DNA from: JARRQJ01 sp963761035
GTDB taxonomy: Bacteria; Pseudomonadota; Gammaproteobacteria; DRLM01
DNA length: 64,000 nucleotides
Assembly (NCBI GenBank): GCA_963761035.1
Contig: CAVXFH010000002.1
Coordinates: 1,860,001 to 1,924,000 of the forward strand
Direction: 5' to 3'
Every line of letters begins with the position of its first letter. Within the stretch, counting starts at the first letter, position 1. A model generated the notes under the pieces. The model was given only the letters and a program-made list of their open reading frames with translations. It was not told where the DNA came from and ran no database searches. This document shows, piece by piece, positions 34,508-43,576 of the stretch. The translations under genes and the position numbers were made by a program.

Positions 34508-35237
34508 ATCCATCAACCTCTGCGATAGTTTATAAGCAATAAGCAAAATCTATTGTTGCTCTCCGGGGCGGATTTTATATCTCTTCAAAAAATGCTGTCC
34601 TTATTGTAGCGGGGCTTGTCCTGCTGGTTATTTAACCACCGGTTATCCGCCTTCCCAGCATCATCCTTGTTGTGCGTGCATACATGTATATTCGCGCGTA
34701 GAGTATCTCATACTAAAATTAGCTTATTTAGTTAGGTATAGGGATATAAAAGATTGAATTCCATAGGGGGGGTTAAGTTCTGGGGCGCGGCAACAAAGGC
34801 ATCCCTAATGATCGCCTCCTAGAACGTTGCCGCACATTTTGAATCCGGAGAATATGGGTGTTATCGGTAGGATCGCATCCGACAGGGTGCAACGAGAATC
34901 GAATTACCGCGGTGGTCGAAATCGGCCATTCGATTTATTAACTCGAGCGCCTGCTATGCGTGACATCAAACTGAAACCCATCCTCTTGGCGCATCGTCGC
35001 CCTTGTTCAAATTAACGGGGTCGCTTCAAAAATACGACGGCAGTCAGATTTAGTCTGTGAGGCCGGCGGAGAACCGCGATCGCCATTTTGTCGGAATGTC
35101 ATACATGCTGCGACATAAATATGAAATCGATAACTATCTCTCAAATAATTTAGGCAAGAGATTCTGTAAGTTAACTAATTGAAGATTAATAATATTGTTG
35201 ATAACAGCTATAACTTTGCATCGAGAGAGGGAAATAA
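34508..35237. other. Long intergenic region, no supported gene
   Basis: About 730 bp, AT-rich. A 62-codon plus-strand frame (34827-35015) lacks a ribosome site and recognisable sequence. I saw no tRNA, repeat array or riboswitch signature. Confidence 0.45.
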
Positions 35238-35318
35238 ATGCCATTAAGTGGAATGCTTCCTGCATATCCTAATGGTATGCCCGGCCCCTCCACAGACTCC
35301 TCTGAGCGACTAATATGA
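35238..35318 (+). CDS. Short upstream reading frame coupled to the VWA gene (26 codons)
   Basis: ATG 35238 is preceded by GAGGG at a 7-nt distance and opens a frame reading MPLSGMLPAYPNGMPGPSTD and so on, ending ERLI. Its TGA overlaps the ATG of the next gene (ATGA). Such placement suggests translational coupling or a leader peptide. The VWA gene itself has no good ribosome site, which supports coupling. Confidence 0.45.
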   Translation: MPLSGMLPAYPNGMPGPSTDSSERLI

Positions 35319-36433
35319 AATATGTTTACGCGCGTAGCGATTTGTTCTACGCAATTCGTTATGTCCTGAGTGCTGCAACTATACCCAGGATATTCCACGC
35401 CCTGTTGATAGCGCTTATCGCCGCGACACCGCGTATCGTGGCGGCGCAGGACAACCTACGCATCATTGGGACCACCGATCCTGTGCAGATATTCGTAAAT
35501 GTTACCGCCAACGACGGTACTCCAATCGATGGACTTTTGCCTGGGGCGTTTCAGCTTAATGAAGATGGTTCTTCACAGGCTATCACCACTACCATCTCCA
35601 CCACCAATGTGCCGGTCACGACAGTATTTGTGATGGACTATAGCCCCAGCGTGAGGAACGCGTCGGCGATTGCTCCGATGGAGCAGGCGGTTAAAAGCTT
35701 TATCAATCTGATGGGAACCGGCGACGAGGCCGCTGTGGTCAAATTCAACGGCGCTATCGGCACAGTTGTGTCGCAAGACCTCACCTCCGATAAGACGTTA
35801 CTCGACACTGCCGTTGATACCGACCCGGGCCCTGGAAGTTACACGAATCTTTACGACGCCATCGACAAGGCAATTGATGTCATCAGTCAGTCCACCAATA
35901 CCACGGGCACGCGTTCGATAGTCGTTTTGTCCGATGGTGACGATAATTTCTCTACGATAACACTTGACAGCCTTGCAGCTAAACTTGACGCCGCCAAAAT
36001 TCCCGTCATTACGATTGGATACGGCGATAATATTAAAACCAACATATTACAGGGGATAGCGGACGGAACGGGCGGTGCGTATTATTCCGCGTCCAACGAT
36101 TCAAGTCTGTTTACGACCATCTATACGAATCTCAGCGAACGCCTGAATCATGAATATTTACTTACCTTTTCTTCAGCGGTGAGTGACTGTAATGTCCATG
36201 ATCTGCAGGTACAAGTCGCGACCGGCGAAGGCCCAAAAACCTACGACGGCACCTTTCGCCGCTGTTTCTCTACAGATCCGTTGCCAACAGCGAAACCAAT
36301 ATCCACGGGAGGCGGTAGTAGTAGTGGCGGTGGCGGCGGGATCGCCCTAGGGGAACTTGTCGCCCTTTTGTTGCTAAGCCTTTCATACGGCTTTATACAT
36401 CGCGCCGAACGACAAGGAATTACGCGGATATAA
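35315..36433 (+). CDS. Von Willebrand factor A protein with GlyGly-CTERM-like tail
   Basis: 372 residues: signal peptide (about 1-44, ending RIVAAQ), then a beta domain and a VWA domain with a complete metal site, DYSPS (near 109), a Thr in GSYTNLYDA and LSDGDD. After two cysteines (VSDCN, RRCFS) the protein ends with a serine/glycine linker GGGSSSGGGGG, a hydrophobic stretch (IALGELVALLLLSLSYGF) and basic residues. This is the layout of GlyGly-CTERM proteins processed by rhombosortase. It probably acts on the cell surface in adhesion. Confidence 0.85.
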   Translation: MKYVYARSDLFYAIRYVLSAATIPRIFHALLIALIAATPRIVAAQDNLRIIGTTDPVQIFVNVTANDGTPIDGLLPGAFQLNEDGSSQAITTTISTTNVPVTTVFVMDYSPSVRNASAIAPMEQAVKSFINLMGTGDEAAVVKFNGAIGTVVSQDLTSDKTLLDTAVDTDPGPGSYTNLYDAIDKAIDVISQSTNTTGTRSIVVLSDGDDNFSTITLDSLAAKLDAAKIPVITIGYGDNIKTNILQGIADGTGGAYYSASNDSSLFTTIYTNLSERLNHEYLLTFSSAVSDCNVHDLQVQVATGEGPKTYDGTFRRCFSTDPLPTAKPISTGGGSSSGGGGGIALGELVALLLLSLSYGFIHRAERQGITRI

Positions 36434-36551
36434 TCATCCCATCTCGTTCCGACGCCGGATGATTTTCCCTTCCGGTAAATTGACCCGCGCGTAAGGTGTG
36501 CGCATAGCGCCGGCCGTGTTGAGCGTTCGGTTCGTAGTATATTCCGCTCGC

Positions 36552-37163
36552 TTATGGTGTGCCTATGATTGCGCGAATGAATGATGCCCCACTTTCCGTA
36601 ACGAGCCATATGAGTGTTGCACAATTTACGGCAACGCTTGCCCAAAATACTCGCTGAAACTCCAATTTCCTTGTTTTATGATGAAACATTCGTTGAGCAA
36701 TGAGTGCTCCAGGCCAACCGCACAGTAAGCTTAAGACTTGCAACCTGCTTTCTCGTGTTCTCCAGCGATTATTCATGGCGGCGGATTTGTCGAATGCGTA
36801 AGCGATAAAAGTAATGGCACTGGCCGTAATATATGCGAGCGGCACAAGAACCGAAGCTCTTTCTAAAATGGTTAGTGCAACGACAACACCAGAAAATAAC
36901 GTTACAAGTATAATCTCGTGGTACTGAGATGATGCCCGTATTGATGCGGGTTTTGAATCGCCAGGATACCTGATGTTCACTGCCCGTATGCGGTTTTGCA
37001 GGTCTCGTTCGATTTCGTAGCTAATGAGATTACCTTCAATCGGACGGCGTCTAGTTGAAAAGGCCTTTATATGGACGAATGCCTTATCACCGCCCCCATT
37101 CTGTGTAACGAATCCATAACCTTTGTCATCGATCCATTTAGTAATTCGCCCTTGATAACGCAT
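36552..37163 (-). CDS. Cold-shock domain plus DUF1294 membrane protein
   Basis: 203 residues. An N-terminal cold-shock fold (RYQGRITKWIDDKGYGFVTQ... DKAFVHIKAF) is joined to a membrane domain of about four helices with the DUF1294 signature: YAFDKSAAMNNRWRTRESRLQVLSLLCGWPGALIAQRMFHHKTRK. This fusion is widespread in gammaproteobacteria, with unknown function. The gene is convergent with the VWA gene. Confidence 0.92.
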   Translation of the reverse strand: MRYQGRITKWIDDKGYGFVTQNGGGDKAFVHIKAFSTRRRPIEGNLISYEIERDLQNRIRAVNIRYPGDSKPASIRASSQYHEIILVTLFSGVVVALTILERASVLVPLAYITASAITFIAYAFDKSAAMNNRWRTRESRLQVLSLLCGWPGALIAQRMFHHKTRKLEFQRVFWASVAVNCATLIWLVTESGASFIRAIIGTP

Positions 37164-37183
37164 AAGTGATTCGTATTGCGAGC

Positions 37184-37753
37184 CTAGCAGTGTTTATGTA
37201 TTAAATCGTCAAGCTTCCGTTCTTCTTCCAACAATCGCGGCGATTCCCGAGCTGAATACCCATGTCGCATCCGTTCTCGAAGTTTATTTAGGGCCTCCGA
37301 ATCCTGGGCACATAAGTGAGAATCTTTTGAAGAGTTATTTACAATTTTGTATGAGGGTTCAACATGAACAAATTCACTCACCGGTTTTTCTATCGACCCT
37401 ACTTCTGTGCTCGCAGGTGGTATAGCCGCTTGATCAATGCTTTCGACTTCCGCTGGCTGAATTTCCAAGGCGCGCAATCGCGTCGCATTGAGATAGGTGT
37501 CGGGGAGAGCATCGCTATAGTGCACACTATTATGTGCATCTATCCAATGAAATACTTGTTTCCCAATTACCTCTCTAGATAGATTCGGATCCGCGTGCTG
37601 AATGGCGTAGTCATCGTTGGCAACTCTTGGAGGTTGAGAAATCAAGTTCGTGACAGACTCGGTTGTCTCCGACTGGAGGTGTTCTACTAAGAAAAACCGT
37701 CCTATGGCCATCACTGCGATAAGACCTACTATGGTTGCGCCATAACCTTTCAT
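37184..37753 (-). CDS. DUF4124-like membrane-anchored periplasmic protein
   Basis: 189 residues with an N-terminal membrane anchor (TIVGLIAVMAIGRFFLVEHL). They are followed by the short DUF4124-type segment KQVFHWIDAHNSVHYSDALPDT, a Tyr/Trp-rich hairpin, and a proline-rich spacer. The C-terminal helix (ALNKLRERMRHGYSARESPRLLEEERKLDDLI) is similar to other DUF4124 proteins. The role is unknown. It lies 20 bp upstream of the cold-shock/DUF1294 gene and may be cotranscribed. Confidence 0.75.
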   Translation of the reverse strand: MKGYGATIVGLIAVMAIGRFFLVEHLQSETTESVTNLISQPPRVANDDYAIQHADPNLSREVIGKQVFHWIDAHNSVHYSDALPDTYLNATRLRALEIQPAEVESIDQAAIPPASTEVGSIEKPVSEFVHVEPSYKIVNNSSKDSHLCAQDSEALNKLRERMRHGYSARESPRLLEEERKLDDLIHKHC

Positions 37754-37860
37754 AATTCTCTAACGCTATATGAATCGCCTTGTGGATTTAGTTATATATC
37801 GGATCGATACTCCAATCCAAAAAGCGGAAATTTTGATCTAATGGTACACAGTGAATATTA

Positions 37861-38103
37861 TGAGAGGTAAGGCGTGGCGAAAGTCTCTCGCCAATGTGGC
37901 CGCGGACTTCCGCTGGCACGATCTACGGCACACTTGAGCGGAGCTGGCATGTCCAGGCAGGAACACCGCTCCAAGACTTGCAGGAATTGGGCGGCTGGGA
38001 GTCGGTGGAGGTGATCCGGCGTTATGTGCATTTGGCACCAGATCACTTGGCGGAATACGCCGAGTGCGTTGCAGGTCAGGGCACAAAACTGGCGCACACA
38101 GAA
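37861..38103 (+). pseudogene. Tyrosine integrase relic next to tRNA-Thr(TGT)
   Basis: Pieces of the catalytic end of a phage-type integrase are visible in two frames. FRWHDLRHT followed by a stop holds the HxxR box. One frame over, WHVQAGTPLQDLQELGGWES and RRYVHLAPDHLAEYAE hold the final Trp and Tyr region. Upstream portions are gone. It lies just past the 3' end of the tRNA, as left by an ancient integration. Confidence 0.85.
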
Positions 38104-38142
38104 TTAAAGGCGGTGCGATCGTTAGCTAAGCTTTTGATTGGC

Positions 38143-38218
38143 TGGTGCTGGCGACAGGAGTCGAACCCGTGACCTGCTGATTACAAATCAGCTGCTCTAC
38201 CGACTGAGCTACGCCAGC
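38143..38218 (-). tRNA. tRNA-Thr (anticodon TGT)
   Basis: The minus strand folds with acceptor GCTGGCG/CGCCAGC, anticodon arm GCTGA/TCAGC around TTTGTAA (anticodon TGT, reading ACA), and T loop TTCGACT. Discriminator A and CCA are encoded. All 76 positions fit. Confidence 0.97.
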
Positions 38219-38294
38219 ATCGTTTTTTCGGCAGTAAAATACAGCCGCGTTGAATTGTAAGGAATCGCCTGAGCAAAGGCAATGCGACGGCGGA

Positions 38295-38531
38295 TTAAGG
38301 GGTCGTGGCGGGCGGTGACGAGGGCGTAGTTACCGGATGAGATTCGTCGCTCGATGGTCCTGCTGACGTACTGGGAGCACCGTGAAGTTCGCTCAAAAGC
38401 GTTAGAGTGTGCGTGTCGGGCGCAATCGCAATGGGAGTGCCGGACGATAGGTCGACGTCATGCGGTTGCTGCCATTGCCAGGTGAAATAACCGAGATTGA
38501 GAAGTATCAGCAAGAGGAACAATACTCTCAT
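38295..38531 (-). CDS. Short membrane-anchored protein, SPOR-protein N-terminus without the SPOR domain
   Basis: 78 residues: one N-terminal transmembrane helix (VLFLLLILLNLGYFTWQW), then a short segment with LTLLSEL and a Ser/Pro/Thr-rich end. In related genomes the gene after coaX encodes an anchored SPOR-domain protein whose N-terminus looks like this. Here the frame ends before any SPOR domain, shortly upstream of the tRNA gene. Its ATG overlaps the coaX stop (ATGA). It may be a truncated remnant or a genuinely short protein. Confidence 0.6.
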   Translation of the reverse strand: MRVLFLLLILLNLGYFTWQWQQPHDVDLSSGTPIAIAPDTHTLTLLSELHGAPSTSAGPSSDESHPVTTPSSPPATTP

Positions 38532-39286
38532 AAATTCTCCGCGATGACGGCCAGTCCTTCCAAGACCAGCTCGGGTAAGTAATGGTACTCGCCGCCCAAC
38601 AGCGGCAGCAAGGTGGCAGCATCGCCGCCGGTCATGATGCGGGTCGGTTCGGATCCCAATTCCATCCCGACATCGGTGACGACCCGGTCTATGACGGCCA
38701 CCAGTGTATATAAAGTGCCGCCTTCGACACCATCCCTTGTATCGCGGGCGAGCAGATTAATGCTGCTGCGCGCCGGCGCGATGGTGGCGGCCAGTATGTC
38801 CTGGGTGCATTCGAGCAGTGCACGGCGCATCATATTCAAACCGGGGATGATCAAACCACCTTGATGGGTACCGCCGGCGCCAAGAACGTCAATGGTCACT
38901 GCCGTGCCGGCATCGATGATGCACACGGCGCCGTCGTAACGGCGGCGTGCCGCGATAAGCGCCGCCCACCGATCGGCGCCTAAACGCTCCGGAATATGGT
39001 AGGCATTGGTGACGCCGCATGCGGATTGTTCCGCAATGACGAAATGTACCCGCACTTGCCATCGTGCCATGGCCCAGTCGCTGAGCGCCGCCGCAAAGTT
39101 GGGACCCGCAACGTTGCTGACCACCACTGCACGGGGCTTTTTGAGGTGTTCCCAGTGCTTTTCGGCGCATGAGGCCAAGGCGTGCTGATTTTCCGGGCGC
39201 TGGATAACGCCGCCGGGATGGAGCTTGCCCTTGCTCAGGCTTGCCCATTTTATGCGGCTGTTACCGATATCGATAAGCACAATCAC
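38528..39286 (-). CDS. coaX: Type III pantothenate kinase
   Basis: 252 residues. First enzyme of coenzyme A synthesis, phosphorylating pantothenate. The ASKHA-fold motifs are LIDIGNSRIKW at the N-terminus, ERLGADRWAALIAA (pantothenate pocket), CIIDAGTAVTIDVL and GGLIIPGLNMMRRAL. The type III family is the feedback-resistant, monovalent-cation-dependent class. The start is GTG with AGGGG 7 nt upstream. It follows birA by 37 bp, as in many gammaproteobacteria. Confidence 0.95.
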   Translation of the reverse strand: MIVLIDIGNSRIKWASLSKGKLHPGGVIQRPENQHALASCAEKHWEHLKKPRAVVVSNVAGPNFAAALSDWAMARWQVRVHFVIAEQSACGVTNAYHIPERLGADRWAALIAARRRYDGAVCIIDAGTAVTIDVLGAGGTHQGGLIIPGLNMMRRALLECTQDILAATIAPARSSINLLARDTRDGVEGGTLYTLVAVIDRVVTDVGMELGSEPTRIMTGGDAATLLPLLGGEYHYLPELVLEGLAVIAENL

Positions 39287-39323
39287 GTAGGCACCCCTTA
39301 TCTAGAAGCGCGATGACTTTGCA

Positions 39324-40298
39324 TCATGACAGTCTCACGCTCACTTCGCCGGCCATATGACTGCTGATTATTCCCTTGCTTTGCACCAGCAGGGCACCAT
39401 TTTGGTCCACGCCCTTAGCGACACCGGTCAGGGTTTCATGGGGTAATTGCAGATGAATGGATTTGCCGGCGATGATGTCGTTTTGGCGCCATTCTTCGAT
39501 AAACGGCGCCAGACCCGCCTCCTGAAATTGGTGTAATACCAATAGCAGTTGATGCAGCAGCAGTCCTGCCAGGGTATTGCGTGAAACACGGTGTCCAATG
39601 GCCGTTTCCATATCCACCCATGCCTGATCGATATGAGCCCCGGCGGGCGGGGGCATGCGCACGTTGAGACCGATGCCGATCACCACATTGACCGGGCCGA
39701 AGGATTCGCCGGCCATTTCTAATAAGGTACCCGCCAGTTTGCGGCCATGCCACATCACGTCGTTGGGCCACTTCAGGCCGATATTGCGCAGCCCGGCTTG
39801 ACGAAGCGCGCGGGAGACGGCGACGCCGGCGACCAGGCCCAAACCGCTCACGGCGACTGGACTCATGGTAAAGCGCCATAACAGAGATAAATAGACGTTG
39901 GCGGCGAAAGGCGATACCCAGGCGCGGCCGCGCCGCCCCTTTCCCGCGGATTGATATTCGGCCATGCAGGCGTAGCCGGAGGGCAGTCCTGCAGTGGCCT
40001 TGGCGGCGAGATAGGAATTGGTGGAGTCGAGACAAGGATGCAATTCCAAGTCCGATAGACAAGCGCGGGATTCCGTGCTGAGCTCCTTCATTACCGCGTC
40101 ACGTTGTAATAACTCCAGAGGCGACGCCAGCCGGTAGCCCTTGCCGGGGACGGCATAGATGTCCAGCCCCATATCGCCCAATGCCTGAAGGTGTTTCCAC
40201 ACCGCGGTACGGCTAACCCCCAGGGCCGCGCCCAGGCGTGCCCCGGAATGAAATCGACCGTCACCGAGTGTCGCCAGTATTTCGAATCGTTTTGACAT
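39324..40298 (-). CDS. birA: Bifunctional biotin ligase / biotin operon repressor
   Basis: 324 residues. The N-terminal winged helix (HSGARLGAALGVSRTAVWKHLQALGDMG) marks the class that also represses biotin genes. The ligase core has STNSYLAAK, the biotinyl-AMP loop SAGKGRRGRAWVSP, LKWPNDVMWHGRKLAGTLLEM and GIGLNV. The C-terminal SH3-like domain is present. It attaches biotin to acetyl-CoA carboxylase. Leads the birA-coaX operon. Confidence 0.95.
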   Translation of the reverse strand: MSKRFEILATLGDGRFHSGARLGAALGVSRTAVWKHLQALGDMGLDIYAVPGKGYRLASPLELLQRDAVMKELSTESRACLSDLELHPCLDSTNSYLAAKATAGLPSGYACMAEYQSAGKGRRGRAWVSPFAANVYLSLLWRFTMSPVAVSGLGLVAGVAVSRALRQAGLRNIGLKWPNDVMWHGRKLAGTLLEMAGESFGPVNVVIGIGLNVRMPPPAGAHIDQAWVDMETAIGHRVSRNTLAGLLLHQLLLVLHQFQEAGLAPFIEEWRQNDIIAGKSIHLQLPHETLTGVAKGVDQNGALLVQSKGIISSHMAGEVSVRLS

Positions 40299-40871
40299 AG
40301 ACGGATTTTAGCAGCCCCGGGGTGTGGCGCCCATGGCAAGCCGGTATGAAACCGGAAATTTCCTCCTCAAAGGCATTTTGGAGACAGCGGCGGATCCACT
40401 GTGCGACGGCCCTTTGGCATTCGTGGCCTGCGCGTGAGTTTGATACGTCAAACTTCTGGCCGCACCGCCATGGCGGTGGTCACTTATACCAGGATGGCAT
40501 CAGCGAATGGCAATCGATTTCATAGTGGGCGGAAGGTTATCACCGCTGGAGTCACTCATCGCCGAGTCGCCGGAGACGCTAGGGCCATGTTGATTGATAT
40601 TCCTTGTGAAGCGGGCCGATGGGAAATCCGTATTTGGGGTGCATATCGAAAGTCCGCGCCGCCCATGACATTTAGGTGGCGCGGAGCTTGCATTTATCTG
40701 GTGGGTGATTGGTCCTTGACGGTACTCCGTTCAAGTGGCGCGCGGCTTTGCTTTTTAAAGAGTAACTCATGAACAAAGCCGTCTCAGGAATTTTTGAAAA
40801 AAGACGAACGCGGCAGCCTTTGCGTGCCGCCATGGACATTTGCTGATTCTGGCCATGAGAAAGGTAGACGA
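40299..40871. other. Intergenic region upstream of the PLP/ATP-grasp operon
   Basis: 573 bp between two divergent units. A 123-codon plus-strand frame (40401-40772) lacks a recognisable domain and ribosome site. A TTG at 40794 would extend the decarboxylase by 26 non-conserved residues. Promoters must lie here, but I cannot place them. Confidence 0.4.
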
Positions 40872-42329
40872 GTGACATCTTCCGACACCCTCGATCCGGA
40901 AAATTGGCAAAACTTCCGAACTCAAGGGCATCGCATGCTCGATGACATGCTGGATTATCTCGAAAAGATTCGCGATCGACCAGTGTGGCAACCGATACCG
41001 CCAAAAGCACGTGCTTCATTCCGCCAGCCGCTTTGCACGGCGCCGACCGAACTCGCGATAGTGCACGAAATATTTATGCGTGATGTGTTGCCCTATAGTG
41101 TAGGGAATGCTCATCCCGGATTTATGGGCTGGATCCACGGCGGCGGCACGCCCGTAGGCATGCTGGCGGAGATGCTGGCAGCGGGGCTCAACGCCAATCT
41201 GGGCGGCCGCGATCAAATACCCATCGAAGTGGAGCGCCAGGTCGTGCAATGGATGCGCGAGTTATTTGGCTTTCCGGAGAGCGCCAGTGGACTGTTTTTA
41301 ACCGGGACCTCCATGGCAAATTTAATCAGCGTGCTGGTCGCCAGAACCGCCGCCATGGGTAGCGAAGTGCGCCATCAAGGCATCGCCGCCTGTGACCGGC
41401 GTCTGGTCGCTTACGCCTCCAGCAGCGCTCACGGCTCTATCGCGCAGGCCATGGATCTTTGCGGTCTGGGCAGGGACGCGCTGCGTATCATCCCCGTGAA
41501 TAACCGTCATCAGATGGATATTGGGGCGCTTACTCAGGCCGTGGTAAGGGATCGCAATGCCGGGTTTGTGCCGTTCTTTGTCGCGGGTACGGCGGGAACG
41601 GTGGATGTCGGCGCCATCGATGATCTCGCCGCTGTTGCCGACGTGGCGAGAAATGAGCGGCTTTGGTTTCATGTGGACGGCGCTTACGGTGCGCTCGCCA
41701 TTCTGTCGCCGGACATCGCGCCGCGTCTTGCCGGTATAGAGCGAGCCGACTCGCTGGCCTTCGATTTTCATAAATGGGGCCAGGTTCCGTATGACGCGGG
41801 GTTTATTCTGGTGCGAGACGGCGCCCTGCATCAAAGTACCTTCGCCGCGCCCGCGGCATATTTGCGTAGAGAAACGCGCGGCATGGCGGCCGGGTCGCCA
41901 TGGCCCTGCGATTTCGGCCCCGATCTATCTCGCGGGTTCAGGGCACTCAAGACCTGGTTCACGCTCAAGGTCTATGGTACGGAGAGGCTCGGTGCGATCA
42001 TTGCCGGCACTTGCGCGCTGGCCAACTACTTGGCGCGGCGCGTCGAGGCAATACCGGCGCTGGAATTGCTGGCGCCGGCCTCATTGAATATCGTTTGTTT
42101 CCGCTACCGCGGCGAACAAGCCGATCAAGTGAATTCAAACATTATTGTTGCGTTACAGGAATCCGGTATCGCCGCGCCATCGACGACGATTATCGACGGG
42201 CGTCTCGCAATAAGGGCGGCGATCGTCAATCACCGCACCAAATCGGACGACATCGATGCCTTGCTGACAGCGGTCCTTGCATTAGGCGGCATCTATAACC
42301 AAAGCCACGCATGTCGGGAAGTACCATGA
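40872..42329 (+). CDS. Group II pyridoxal-dependent decarboxylase
   Basis: 485 residues from GTG 40872 (AAAGG upstream). It belongs with aromatic amino acid, glutamate, aspartate and diaminobutyrate decarboxylases. NAHPGFMGWIHGGGTPVGMLAE and LTGTSMANLISVLVAR are early blocks. SSSAHGSIAQA has the PLP-stacking His (187), WFHVDGAYGA the PLP Asp (269), and FDFHKWGQVPYD the PLP-binding Lys (301). RALKTWFTLKVYG is also conserved. It releases CO2 from an amino acid to give an amine. The substrate cannot be told. Its stop overlaps the next start by 4 nt. Confidence 0.9.
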   Translation: MTSSDTLDPENWQNFRTQGHRMLDDMLDYLEKIRDRPVWQPIPPKARASFRQPLCTAPTELAIVHEIFMRDVLPYSVGNAHPGFMGWIHGGGTPVGMLAEMLAAGLNANLGGRDQIPIEVERQVVQWMRELFGFPESASGLFLTGTSMANLISVLVARTAAMGSEVRHQGIAACDRRLVAYASSSAHGSIAQAMDLCGLGRDALRIIPVNNRHQMDIGALTQAVVRDRNAGFVPFFVAGTAGTVDVGAIDDLAAVADVARNERLWFHVDGAYGALAILSPDIAPRLAGIERADSLAFDFHKWGQVPYDAGFILVRDGALHQSTFAAPAAYLRRETRGMAAGSPWPCDFGPDLSRGFRALKTWFTLKVYGTERLGAIIAGTCALANYLARRVEAIPALELLAPASLNIVCFRYRGEQADQVNSNIIVALQESGIAAPSTTIIDGRLAIRAAIVNHRTKSDDIDALLTAVLALGGIYNQSHACREVP

Positions 42330-43576
42330 AACAAGATCAATTACCCGGCTTTGCCGCCTCTGGCAGCGATTGCGAGCCCCTCATAGGTCTCGCGGCGCTG
42401 ATGAAGATGGCATATTCCGGCACCGACCTCGCCCCTCTAGGAATAAAATTGATAGAGCGGGTATCAACAAATTCCAGCGATGCCAATGCCCTGATGGATT
42501 TGGCGACGATCATGCAGCTGGATTTCGCCCCGGAACTTGCGGCCGATTTTCAAAATCAAGCATTGAGGCTGCGGCAAATTTTTCATCTCGGCAATCAAGG
42601 CGGCATGGATAGCATACGGCTACTCGCCATCATGACGCCGGGAAACCTGATGGCGAACGCGCCCGTGGAATTTCTGTTGGAGGGGACGGATGTCTCGTTG
42701 GATATAGTCTTTGTCTCGCCGGATCTTCCCTTCCCCGCATCTTTTCCCGAACATGATGTGTTGTTTGTTGCTATTAACGAACGCGATGAGGTTCGTCCCC
42801 TGTTGAAACAGCTTCACGCTCTGTTGGAGGATTGGCCGCGTCCGGTACTGAATGCGCCTGATCAGATCGCGCTGCTGGCTCGCGATGTCCATTGTTCATT
42901 GCTGGACGAAATACCGGGCATCATCATGCCGAATACCGTGAGGGTCGATAAGAAAGGTTTACAGCGTGTCGGCAGTGAAGCCTTGACGGTCGGCTCGCTA
43001 CTCGCCAACGGTGCTTTTCCGATAATCGTTCGCCCGGTCGGATCGCATGCGGGGCAGGGTCTCGTGAAGCTGGACGATGGTTCCGCCATCGCGGATTATT
43101 TGCAGGCGCGCATGGAAGAAGAATTCTATGTGACGCGTTTTATCGACTACCGCGGGAAGGATGGGTTGTTTCGAAAATATAGAGTGGTGCTGATCAACGG
43201 CCGAGCCTTTGCCGGCCACATGGCGATATCCGAGCATTGGATGGTGCATTATCTCAATGCAGGCATGGCCGACAGCGCCGAAAAACGCGCCGAAGAGGCG
43301 CGCTTTATGATCGACTTCGACGAAGATTTCGCGCGGCGTCACCGGGAGGCCTTCCTTGCCATCACGGCGCGTATCAAACTCGATTACATGGTCATTGATT
43401 GCGCCGAGTCAAAACAAGGAGAACTGCTGATTTTCGAGATCGATAGCGGTGCCGTGGTACATGCCATGGATCCAATCGATATCTTTCCCTATAAGCAACC
43501 CCAGATGACTAAGGTATTCTCGGCCTTTCGCGAAATGCTGGTCAAGGCCGCCGAGCGCGGGTCATCCGTAACATGA
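42326..43576 (+). CDS. ATP-grasp domain protein with helical N-terminus
   Basis: 416 residues. An N-terminal helical, TPR-like segment (DANALMDLATIMQLDFAPELAADF) is followed by an alpha/beta domain. The ATP-grasp core comes next: FPIIVRPVGSHAGQGLVKLDD (ATP-binding Lys/Arg and Gly loop), EEFYVTRFIDYR, YRVVLINGRAFAGHMAIS and LDYMVIDCAESKQGELLIFEIDSG, with the metal-binding acidic end. ATP-grasp enzymes ligate a carboxylate to an amine or thiol through an acyl-phosphate. Start and stop both share ATGA overlaps with neighbours, so it is firmly part of the three-gene operon. Confidence 0.8.
   Translation: MKQDQLPGFAASGSDCEPLIGLAALMKMAYSGTDLAPLGIKLIERVSTNSSDANALMDLATIMQLDFAPELAADFQNQALRLRQIFHLGNQGGMDSIRLLAIMTPGNLMANAPVEFLLEGTDVSLDIVFVSPDLPFPASFPEHDVLFVAINERDEVRPLLKQLHALLEDWPRPVLNAPDQIALLARDVHCSLLDEIPGIIMPNTVRVDKKGLQRVGSEALTVGSLLANGAFPIIVRPVGSHAGQGLVKLDDGSAIADYLQARMEEEFYVTRFIDYRGKDGLFRKYRVVLINGRAFAGHMAISEHWMVHYLNAGMADSAEKRAEEARFMIDFDEDFARRHREAFLAITARIKLDYMVIDCAESKQGELLIFEIDSGAVVHAMDPIDIFPYKQPQMTKVFSAFREMLVKAAERGSSVT

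Noticed and set aside
34508..35237. c-di-GMP or other riboswitch in the long gap before the VWA gene
   Set aside because: No conserved aptamer core could be found by eye.
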